Positions 15,526 to 22,026 of a stretch of 64,000 nucleotides of DNA are shown here, piece after piece. The notes under the pieces are model-generated. The model was not told where the DNA came from. It worked only from the letters and a program-made list of their open reading frames with translations, and searched no databases. The position numbers and the translations under genes were made by a program. Numbering within the stretch: the first letter of the stretch is position 1; the number at the start of each line of letters is the position of its first letter. This DNA comes from Acidiferrimicrobium sp. IK (lineage in GTDB: Bacteria; Actinomycetota; Acidimicrobiia; Acidimicrobiales; Palsa-688): the NCBI RefSeq assembly GCF_025499425.1, contig NZ_JAIMCB010000014.1, positions 59,193 to 123,192 on the forward strand. Reading direction: 5' to 3'.

Positions 15526-15801
15526 GTGACATCACCGGGGCATCGACTCGTGGTGACGGCGACTGCGGAGCGGTCACTCGCTCGCCTCCCCGACAGCCCG
15601 GCAGCAGCCATCGTCGAGTTCATGGTCGGTGCACTCGTTGACAACCCTCGGCGGGTTGGACATCCCCTCCAGCGGGAGCTCGCCGGCCTGTGGGCGGCTC
15701 GACGGGGACCGTACCGAGTCGTCTACGAGATCGACGACGACGGCGGCACGGTGACCGTCCTGCGGATCGATCATCGAGCCGACGTCTACCGGCGTCGCTG
15801 A
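15526..15801 (+). CDS. RelE/ParE-superfamily toxin
   Basis: 91 aa from a GTG. The fold markers are RLVVTATAERSLARLPDSPA, then GLWAARRGPYRVVYEIDDD and VLRIDHRADVYRRR. The C-terminal Arg/His/Tyr set is the one used by ribosome-dependent RelE mRNA interferases, so RelE is more likely than ParE. It pairs with the Phd-type antitoxin directly upstream. The pair probably stabilises this decaying island. Confidence 0.88.
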   Translation: MTSPGHRLVVTATAERSLARLPDSPAAAIVEFMVGALVDNPRRVGHPLQRELAGLWAARRGPYRVVYEIDDDGGTVTVLRIDHRADVYRRR

Positions 15802-15820
15802 CCGCGGGCGAACCTCGGTT

Positions 15821-15844
15821 GCAGTAGCCACCGCAGTAGCCACC
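15821..15844. repeat. Two tandem copies of a 12-bp unit (GCAGTAGCCACC)
   Basis: Perfect tandem duplication in the short gap between the toxin stop and the second tRNA 3'-half. It has no evident function and may be a slippage product. Confidence 0.6.
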
Positions 15845-15928
15845 GGGGCCAGAATGTCGGGGTGCGTGAGCGGTCGGAAATGGCTGCTGGCGACGCATGT
15901 GGACGCTCAGGAACTCTCCGCCCTGGTA

Positions 15929-16357
15929 TTTGCAAGCAGGGGGTCGTGGGTTCGAGTCCCATCGTCTCCACGCAAAAGTGCTGGTCAAGTGGGGTGCGGG
16001 TGCCCGTTCCAGCCGCTCGTGGGCTTGGCCGTCAGCTCGATCGCGCGTCCGGTGGGGTTCATGTCGGTCCGCTCGGAGCGGGCCAGGCGTTGCAAGCCAT
16101 CAGCGATGGCTCGGTCCCGGTGCTCGGCGGCGTGTTGGTAGATGAGGCGGCCCTGGGACTGCCGTGGCCGAGACGGGCCATCAGCTCCTGGGTGGTAGCC
16201 CCGGCTTGGGCAGCGAGAGTGGCGCCGGCGTGGCGCAAGTCGGGGAGGTGGACGGTGTCGGGGAGCCCGGCGTTGCGGCGTGCCACAGTCCAGATCGATG
16301 ACCACTTCGAGCGGCTGGGACTGCCGCCCCTGGCACCGGTGAAGAGCAGACCGTCGG
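15929..16357. repeat. Direct repeat, copy 2: tRNA 3' half plus integrase 3' end
   Basis: It begins at the anticodon-loop bases TTTGCAA, continues through the T-arm and acceptor 3' strand of tRNA-Ala, then the integrase fragment. It lacks the 5' half, so it is not a tRNA. This is the far attachment repeat of the second integration layer. Confidence 0.9.
15985..16357 (-). pseudogene. Broken tyrosine recombinase, copy 2
   Basis: Shorter copy of the 14116-14780 fragment. It keeps LRHAGATLAAQAGATTQEL and, after the same one-base shift as copy 1, the nucleophile segment LIYQHAAEHRDRAIADGL. It has lost six bases in the VHVHVHDLRH region (now VHLPDLRH) and so has lost a catalytic-site histidine context. 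It ends abruptly at 16357, where a truncated GNAT gene begins. Confidence 0.85.
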
Positions 16358-16364
16358 CGGCGGG

Positions 16365-16715
16365 CAGCTCATAATCGAAGTGGACGGCGAGGGCGTCGGC
16401 TCGATGTCATACATCCGGATCCCCTACGGACCGAACCGCAGGAGTCTGGCATGGCGGATCGGTATCACCGTTCTCCCCAAGCACCGGCGACGGGGCATAG
16501 GCGCCAAGGCCCACCGCCTTCTCGCAGAGCAGCTGCTCACCCAGAGTGACGTTCATCGGGTGGAGGCTGACACGGACCCAGAGAACCCCCCCGAACGCCG
16601 CGCCCTGGTGAACGCCGGGTTTGTTCAGGAGGGGGGCCTGAAAGGCGCGCAATGGCGCAACGGCGCCTGGCATGACCGAGTGCTCTTCGCTCTCACCCGG
16701 GACGCCCTCGGCTGA
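16365..16715 (+). pseudogene. 5'-truncated GNAT acetyltransferase
   Basis: The frame enters from the integrase junction without a start (QLIIEVDGEGVGSMSYIRIP). It contains the acetyl-CoA-binding motif A region LPKHRRRGIGAKAHRLLAEQ, then VEADTDPENPPERRALVNAG, and ends normally. This is a RimJ/RimL-like GNAT lacking its first 50-60 residues. The cut coincides with the end of the island repeat. A GTG at 16380 could still be translated, but the protein would lack the N-terminal strands. Confidence 0.8.
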
Positions 16716-16716
16716 C

Positions 16717-16902
16717 TCATTTAGCTGGTTGCCTCCCCAGTCGCCGTCGCGCCCGACAAGCTGCGGCTACACCCAGCAGGGCGGAGAGTGCAGCGACGAG
16801 AGCGGCACCGGTGGGGAGAATGGATCTTTCGAAGATTGCGACAATAAGCAAGCCGAAGAAGAGGGTAAATATGGAAAGTTGTGCAACAGCCCTCTTGCGC
16901 AC
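16717..16902 (-). CDS. Small two-helix membrane protein (61 aa)
   Basis: GTG start with a weak GGGAAC ribosome site. Two hydrophobic segments are visible: about 9-26 (LSIFTLFFGLLIVAIFER) and 30-48 (PTGAALVAALSALLGVAAA). A basic tail, CRARRRLGRQPAK, is consistent with positive-inside topology. Its end is 2 bases from the GNAT remnant stop on the opposite strand. Base composition is AT-richer than its surroundings. Function is unknown. Confidence 0.45.
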   Translation of the reverse strand: MRKRAVAQLSIFTLFFGLLIVAIFERSILPTGAALVAALSALLGVAAACRARRRLGRQPAK

Positions 16903-17379
16903 GTTCCCAGATGTCGCCGTAGCGCTCAGGCGGCTTGGGTGTCAATGCGTTCGAGGAGCCCGTCGAAGGGCCGGGTCGGCGCCGTATCCGTTGCCGAGTA
17001 TCCGCTGGTCCGAGCCACTGCGTCACCCTCAAATGAGGAGCGCCGAGCGAGTCGGGCCCAGCGTGAGCCGCTCCGCCAGCGCCAACTTAGCCCGTTCCAA
17101 GGCCGCTGAGTGTTTTGGGCGCCAAGGCCGGAAGCGACGACTCATGCTCTCACCACCGCCACCGTGGTATTCAGACTGTGAGCAGCTGCTCGTAGTGCTC
17201 AACAACGGGGAAGGGATCATAAGCAAGGCTGGCGACAGCTCGCTGGGGCAAGGGGCAACTTCACCCGGTGTTGACCGAATGGGCCTGTGGGGGTCGGTTC
17301 TCAAATCGGCACTGGTGTGGGCGATGGTGTCGGCTGTCAACGGCGCGGTGGAACGCACGGGACAAGCGGCCTGCGCGCC
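16903..17379. other. Gene-free stretch upstream of the LysR gene end
   Basis: About 480 bases with several open frames on both strands, none with recognisable motifs or a convincing ribosome site. Composition is less GC-rich near 16830-16890. I see no RNA gene or repeat in it. Confidence 0.4.
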
Positions 17380-18270
17380 TCACACCCCGACCGCGGTGCG
17401 TTGCGCTGCTGCCGCGAACGCTCGTGCTGCCGGGCCTGAACGGCGCGTAGCGGGCATCGCTAGCGACACAGCGAAGCGCGGCGCGTGGTGGCGAATCGCT
17501 ACGAGGGCGATGTCCGGGTCGAGGGTGACGAAGATCGGTGAGGTGATCGCGACAGCGATCCCGTGGCGCACGAAGTCGCCGACGGTTGCCACATCGTTGA
17601 TCTCGTAGGCGATCGTGCGCTGTACGCCGGCCGCTGCGAAGGCGCGGTCGGTCGCCAGACGGATCCCCCAAGCCGCGGGTAGCTCGGCGAAGGGCTCGCC
17701 GGTCAACGCGGCGAGTTCAATGTCGCGGCGGCCTGCGAGGCGATGTGCCGCCGCGCAGGCCAGGTGCAGCTCGCCTTCGATCAGGGTCGTGAGGTCGAGC
17801 CCGGGCAGATGCCGATCGGGCAGGCCGACGAACGCGAGGTCTAGCTCGCCGCTGCGTACCGCCGCGGCCATGTCGGCGCTGGGGCTCTGGCGCACGGCCA
17901 CCGTCACTCCGGGATGCTCGGCGCGAAACGCCGAGATCGCCGCAGCGACGCTGAGGGCGGAGGGTTGAGTGGTCTGCATGATCCCCACGCGCAACGTGCC
18001 GCGCAACCCGCCGCGGACCTCATCGACGGCGTGCTCGACGGCCGCCCCGGCCCGCAGCGCCGCTCGTGCCTCATCGAGCAGGGTACGGCCGGCGTCACTG
18101 AGCGCGACGCTATGAGTTGTGCGCCGAAAGAGCTGGATACCCCACTCGCGCTCGAGATTGCGGATCGTTGCTGAGACCGCCGATTGAGCGACGTGCAGTC
18201 GCTCAGCTGCGCGCGAGAAGCTCGCCTCTTCGGCGACGGCGACGAACGTGCTCAGCTGCCGGAGGTCCAC
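17380..18270 (-). CDS. LysR-family transcriptional regulator
   Basis: 296 aa. The N-terminal winged HTH (residues 1-60) reads MDLRQLSTFVAVAEEASFSR ... RLHVAQSAVSATIRNLERE. A substrate-binding domain (about 90-290) opens GTLRVGIMQTTQPS. It is divergent from the MFS gene with about 54 bases between starts, so it very probably controls that exporter and itself. The inducer is unknown. Confidence 0.93.
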   Translation of the reverse strand: MDLRQLSTFVAVAEEASFSRAAERLHVAQSAVSATIRNLEREWGIQLFRRTTHSVALSDAGRTLLDEARAALRAGAAVEHAVDEVRGGLRGTLRVGIMQTTQPSALSVAAAISAFRAEHPGVTVAVRQSPSADMAAAVRSGELDLAFVGLPDRHLPGLDLTTLIEGELHLACAAAHRLAGRRDIELAALTGEPFAELPAAWGIRLATDRAFAAAGVQRTIAYEINDVATVGDFVRHGIAVAITSPIFVTLDPDIALVAIRHHAPRFAVSLAMPATRRSGPAARAFAAAAQRTAVGV

Positions 18271-18324
18271 CGGGACATGCTAATCACGATCGACGATAAC
18301 TGATAGCGCTGATTTGCGTTGCCG

Positions 18325-19674
18325 ATGATTACCGCACGGCTCATCATGGCGGCCATGGCCTCCCTCCATTCCCCATCGACCGCCTGGTCCCGCCACCGCA
18401 TGGGCTTCTGGTCGGTCGCGTTCGCGTTCCTGGTGGTGATGGCGTTCTCGACCGCCCCCAGCCCGCTCTACGGCCTCTATCAGGCCCGCGATGGCTTCTC
18501 GTCGTTGGTCATCACCTTGATCTACGCCGTCTACGCCGCTGGCGTGACCGTGAGTTTGCTGTTCGCGGGGCACCTGTCGGACTGGTACGGGCGCCGGCGC
18601 GTGCTGCTACCCGCGCTGGCTACCTCGATTCTGAGCGCAGTCGTGTTCCTGGCCACGAAGGACCTCGTGGGCCTGCTGACCGCCCGTGTCGTCAATGGCC
18701 TCTCCGTCGGCGTCTTGGCCTCCACTGCAACGGCGTATCTCGCCGAGCTCGACGCGGCTGCGAGACCGGGCGCCGGCCCGCGCCGCGCCCAACTGACCGC
18801 GACGGTGGTCAACCTTGGTGGCCTCGGCCTAGGTCCGGTCGTCGCCGGCGTGCTGGCGCAGTGGGGCAGCGATCCGCTCACCGTTCCCTATGTGGTGTTC
18901 CTTGCAGCAATGGTGCTCGCCGTTGCTGTTGTGGTGCTCGCACCGGAGACCCGGGAGCGGGCGGTGCCCACGCCGCCCTACCGCGTCCAGCGCGTGTCGG
19001 TGCCTGATGAGGCTCGGGGCGCGTTCGCTGCGGCGGCCACCGGCGCGTTCTTGGCCTTCGGCGCTTTGGGACTGTTCACCGGGTTGGCCTCCACCTTCCT
19101 CGCCGGCACTCTTCACCACACGTCGCTCGCGCTGGCGGGCGCAACGGTTGGGCTAGTGCTCTTGAGCAGCGTGCTCGTCCAGGTCGCCACGCTGGCGTGG
19201 CCGATACCCCGGATCCTGGCTGGGGGGATGGCGCTCATGCTCGTGGGCCTCGCTATGACGGTGCTCGCTGTCTGGTTGGCGACGCCGAGTCTCGCTCTAT
19301 TCCTCGTCGGCGGTGCGGTCATGGGGGGCGGGGGCGGCGCGGTGTTCAAGGGCACCGTCGGGACAGTGGTCACGATCTCACCGCCTGCGAGCCGCGCCGA
19401 GGCGCTGGCCGGGCTCTTCCTGGCCGGCTACGTCGGCCTCTCAATTCCGGTCGTCGGGGCCGGCGTCGCCCTGCAGTTCGCCAGCGCCCGCACGACGCTG
19501 CTGGGCTTCGCCGTTCTGGTCGGGGGGATGATCATCGCAACCGCGCCGCGCTTGCTCCCCCGCGAGCCGATACCGGCACCGGTTGGCGTGAGCGGCGACT
19601 CACCGCTAATCGATGACAGCCAGAGGGGCCGGCCCATGAAGTGCGCCTTGGGCAGGAAGCATGGCGATATCTGA
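18325..19674 (+). CDS. MFS transporter, drug/metabolite exporter type
   Basis: About 449 aa with 12 predicted membrane helices. The loop 2-3 signature is GHLSDWYGRRRVLLPAL, and the N-terminal segment reads FWSVAFAFLVVMAFSTAPSP. A proton-driven sugar/drug-type exporter is the best reading. ATGs at 18325, 18346 and 18355 and a TTG at 18319 are all possible starts; none has a good ribosome site. The tail after about residue 430 (PMKCALGRKHGDI) looks added. It is divergent from the LysR gene. Confidence 0.88.
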   Translation: MITARLIMAAMASLHSPSTAWSRHRMGFWSVAFAFLVVMAFSTAPSPLYGLYQARDGFSSLVITLIYAVYAAGVTVSLLFAGHLSDWYGRRRVLLPALATSILSAVVFLATKDLVGLLTARVVNGLSVGVLASTATAYLAELDAAARPGAGPRRAQLTATVVNLGGLGLGPVVAGVLAQWGSDPLTVPYVVFLAAMVLAVAVVVLAPETRERAVPTPPYRVQRVSVPDEARGAFAAAATGAFLAFGALGLFTGLASTFLAGTLHHTSLALAGATVGLVLLSSVLVQVATLAWPIPRILAGGMALMLVGLAMTVLAVWLATPSLALFLVGGAVMGGGGGAVFKGTVGTVVTISPPASRAEALAGLFLAGYVGLSIPVVGAGVALQFASARTTLLGFAVLVGGMIIATAPRLLPREPIPAPVGVSGDSPLIDDSQRGRPMKCALGRKHGDI

Positions 19675-19973
19675 TGCCTTCATCTCCTGACACTCAAGGA
19701 CGCACTTCTCGCACGGCGAACAAGTGGACGCGGTGATCGCCGAGGATGGTGTCCCGTGTCGTGGCGTAGCTCGACGGTACCGGCGTGGTGCTCGGCGTGG
19801 GTCACATGGTGCTCAGGCGGTGACGGGCAGGGGCGCCTCCGGGGACGATGGCGGGCTTAGTCTGCCCGGTGGCGAGCTGGGTCATGGACTCTTCGGAGAG
19901 GTGGCGCCGTTCGGCGATCTGAGCCACCCTGGGATCCTTGGAGGCTCCATACCTTGGAAGCGGGGATGGAGTT
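19675..19973. other. Gene-free stretch between MFS gene and IS3 debris
   Basis: No supported gene. The minus strand between about 19800 and 19925 can be read as VAQIAERRHLSEESMTQLATG, which might be a short transposase scrap, but it is too short to assign. Confidence 0.35.
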
Positions 19974-20090
19974 ATGCCTACCGAGATGTCTCCGAGGAGT
20001 CCGACGACCCGGCGTTACAGCAAGTCGGAGAAGGATCAGGAGGTCCGTCTCGTCCGTAAGCCGCGTGAGGACCTGGGCACCTCTCAGGTG
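19974..20090 (+). pseudogene. IS3 OrfA fragment (outer copy)
   Basis: About 38 residues of a typical actinobacterial IS3 OrfA N-terminus (TRRYSKSEKDQEVRLVRKPR, then EDLGTSQ). The frame then continues into unrelated sequence at the insertion point of the second IS. Confidence 0.7.
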
Positions 20091-20134
20091 AGCCTCCCCT
20101 GGAGTCGTAGAGGCATGCTCTATGAGGAGGGCCC

Positions 20135-20425
20135 ATGCCAGAGAGACGAAGGAAGTTCGATGCGGAGTTCAGGGCCGGTGCGGTCCGGATCGTCCGGGAG
20201 ACCAAGAAGCCGATCGCGCAGGTCGCCCGGGACCTCGGTGTAAACGAGGGCACCTTGGGGAACTGGGTGGCCAGGGACCGGGTGGAGCGCGGCGAGTCGG
20301 AGGGCTTGACCGGCGATGAACGCGCCGAGTTGGCCCGGCTGCGATCGGAAGTCGCCGAGCTGCGGATGGAGCGTGATGTCCTCAAGCGATCCGTGGTCCT
20401 TTGGGTGAAGGAAGCGACGAAGTGA
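20135..20425 (+). CDS. IS3-family transposase OrfA (inner copy)
   Basis: 96 aa with a GAGGAGGG ribosome site. The HTH_Tnp_1 domain reads [20 protein letters not shown] ... [16 protein letters not shown]. The C-terminal leucine-zipper helix ([20 protein letters not shown]) normally bridges to OrfB by programmed frameshift. OrfB with the DDE catalytic triad is missing, so the element cannot move by itself. OrfA alone could still bind IS ends. Confidence 0.88.
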   Translation: MPERRRKFDAEFRAGAVRIVRETKKPIAQVARDLGVNEGTLGNWVARDRVERGESEGLTGDERAELARLRSEVAELRMERDVLKRSVVLWVKEATK

Positions 20426-20434
20426 CCGTGACGG

Positions 20435-21217
20435 ACCATCGAGGGGCGCAAGTTCCCCCGCAAGGCGCCCGTGCACATGCACAAGAGCGACACGTTCCGC
20501 ATGGCTCTCGGCGCGCCGATCATCGTCGGGCGGCGCAGCTACGAGCACGGGGAGTTCCGGGTGCAAAAGGCGGACACCTTCTACGGGCCGGAGCTGTGGA
20601 ACGACGAGATCGGCACCAACCAACTCCTACTCGTTGCGGACCGGCGGGGTGTCAAGCCGTACCTGGCCGACGCTGGCGGGCAGATCCACGTCGACCAGGC
20701 ACTGGCCAACGACGTCAACCTGGAGGGCATAACGTTGCTCGGCCGGGACGACAAAGTCGACCACCAGGTGGGCACCAACTTCGCCGCGGTCATCCACGCC
20801 GGTCACTTCGACGCCGGATTCGACGACACTGATGCCTGGCCGGAGCTCGCCGACGGTAGTCGGGTGGCGGTGATCGCCATCGGCGACACGGACCACGGGC
20901 CGGCGATCGTCTGCTGGGATCGGCCGCCCGGCGCGCCCGGGCTGCCCGCCATCGAGCTCCGTGCCGACCTGCTCCGTCTCGTCGTGACCGGCTCCTGCAC
21001 CATCGGGCCGCGGGCGCTCGGCCCGCTCGGCTTCGTGCTTCAGCAGGCAGGAAGCGTCCACGACCCATCGACGCCCGGGCCCGACGGCTCGCGGGAGCTG
21101 TGGATCCTTGCAGGACGGAACCCGTGGTCGCGCGAGGCCGTCACGGGCCTGTCGTCAGCGGTGCTGAGCGGCGTGGAAGACGGCCTCTCCCGGGCGTGCG
21201 CCGCCGCGGCGGCGTGA
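20435..21217 (+). pseudogene. 5'-truncated gene, cupin-like N-terminus, unknown function
   Basis: The frame opens directly after the IS3 debris with RTIEGRKFPRKAPVHMHKSD, with no proper start; a GTG at 20471 would give 248 aa. The visible start has an H-x-H pattern and GRRSYEHGEFRVQKADTFYG, reminiscent of a cupin-type metal site. A long acidic region with VAVIAIGDTDHGPAIVCWD follows, and then an alanine-rich end. The whole looks like the intact C-terminal two-thirds of a conserved actinobacterial protein cut by the IS. Function is not assigned. Confidence 0.6.
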
Positions 21218-21246
21218 GCCGAGCCCGGACCTGGTCGGCCGGCTGA

Positions 21247-22026
21247 TCAGGCCGGGGCCGGGAGGTCGGCACCGAGGTACTGCGCGGCCAGCGCCGCCTC
21301 ATCGAGTTGCGACGGCGATCCGACGTGGACCACCTCACCCTTCCTCATGACGACCACGGAATCTGCCAGGCCGAGCGCCCGGTTGACGTACTGCTCCACC
21401 ACCACCAGCGCCACGCCGGTCGCCGCCAGCTGTCGGATGGCAGCGAAGACCTCGTCGACCATGATCGGCGAGAGCCCCATCGACACCTCGTCGAGCATCA
21501 CGACAACAGCGCCTGAGAGGTACGCGCGGGCCAGGGCGAGCATCTGCTGCTGGCCTCCTGACATGCTGCCGGCGGCCTGCTTCAGCCGCTCGGCGAGCAC
21601 GGGGAACAGGTCAACCGCGGTGTCATAGGACGCCCCCCGCTTGGCCCACGGCGGGAGGTAGAGCCGGAGGTTCTCCGCGACCGTGAGGCTGCGGAAGATC
21701 CCCCGCCCCTCAGGGATGAGGCACAGACCCGACCGGAGGCGATCATGGGGCTCGCGCTTGGAGACGTCCACCCCGCCGAGCACCACAGATCCGCTGCTCG
21801 AGCGGATGAGGCCCGAGGCCGCCCGCAGTACAGTCGTCTTGCCGGCGCCGTTGGGGCCGAGCAGCGCCACCACCTCGCCGCTCGGCACGTCGATGCTCAC
21901 ATTGCGAAGGACCATGGTCGACCCATAGCCGGCAACCAGATCGACCAGTCGGAGTGCGCACTCGGGCGTCGCCTCCGGCCTGTCGCCGTGCGTGGCACCG
22001 TCTGGCTCAGGGCTTGCCTGACTCAT
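21247..22026 (-). CDS. livF: Branched-chain amino acid-type ABC transporter ATPase (LivF)
   Basis: 259 aa from the ATG at 22026, which overlaps the stop of the upstream fusion gene (ATGA). It has Walker A GPNGAGKTT, Q-loop region LCLIPEGRGIFRSLTVAENL, signature MSGGQQQML, Walker B VVVMLDEVSMGLSP and switch His replaced by Gln (VVVEQYV), as is normal for LivF. It pairs with the LivG domain of the fusion protein to power the importer. It is the last gene of the three-gene Liv operon, which has the regulon operator upstream at 26289. Confidence 0.93.
   Translation of the reverse strand: MSQASPEPDGATHGDRPEATPECALRLVDLVAGYGSTMVLRNVSIDVPSGEVVALLGPNGAGKTTVLRAASGLIRSSSGSVVLGGVDVSKREPHDRLRSGLCLIPEGRGIFRSLTVAENLRLYLPPWAKRGASYDTAVDLFPVLAERLKQAAGSMSGGQQQMLALARAYLSGAVVVMLDEVSMGLSPIMVDEVFAAIRQLAATGVALVVVEQYVNRALGLADSVVVMRKGEVVHVGSPSQLDEAALAAQYLGADLPAPA

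Larger units (their letters stand above)
19974..20431 (+). mobile_element. Nested IS3-family remnants
   Basis: A truncated OrfA (from 19974) is interrupted at about 20090 by a second IS3-type end (TGAGCCTCCCCTGG) and a complete OrfA (20135-20425). Neither OrfB is present, so both copies are inactive. The right side ends where a 5'-truncated host gene begins. Confidence 0.75.

Noticed and set aside
15929..15970. Possible third tRNA at the far repeat
   Set aside because: It holds only the anticodon loop and 3' half; the D-arm and 5' acceptor strand are missing.
16811..17608. 265-codon plus-strand frame across 16.8-17.6 kb
   Set aside because: It runs through the LysR gene end on the other strand and has no domain; composition is patchy.
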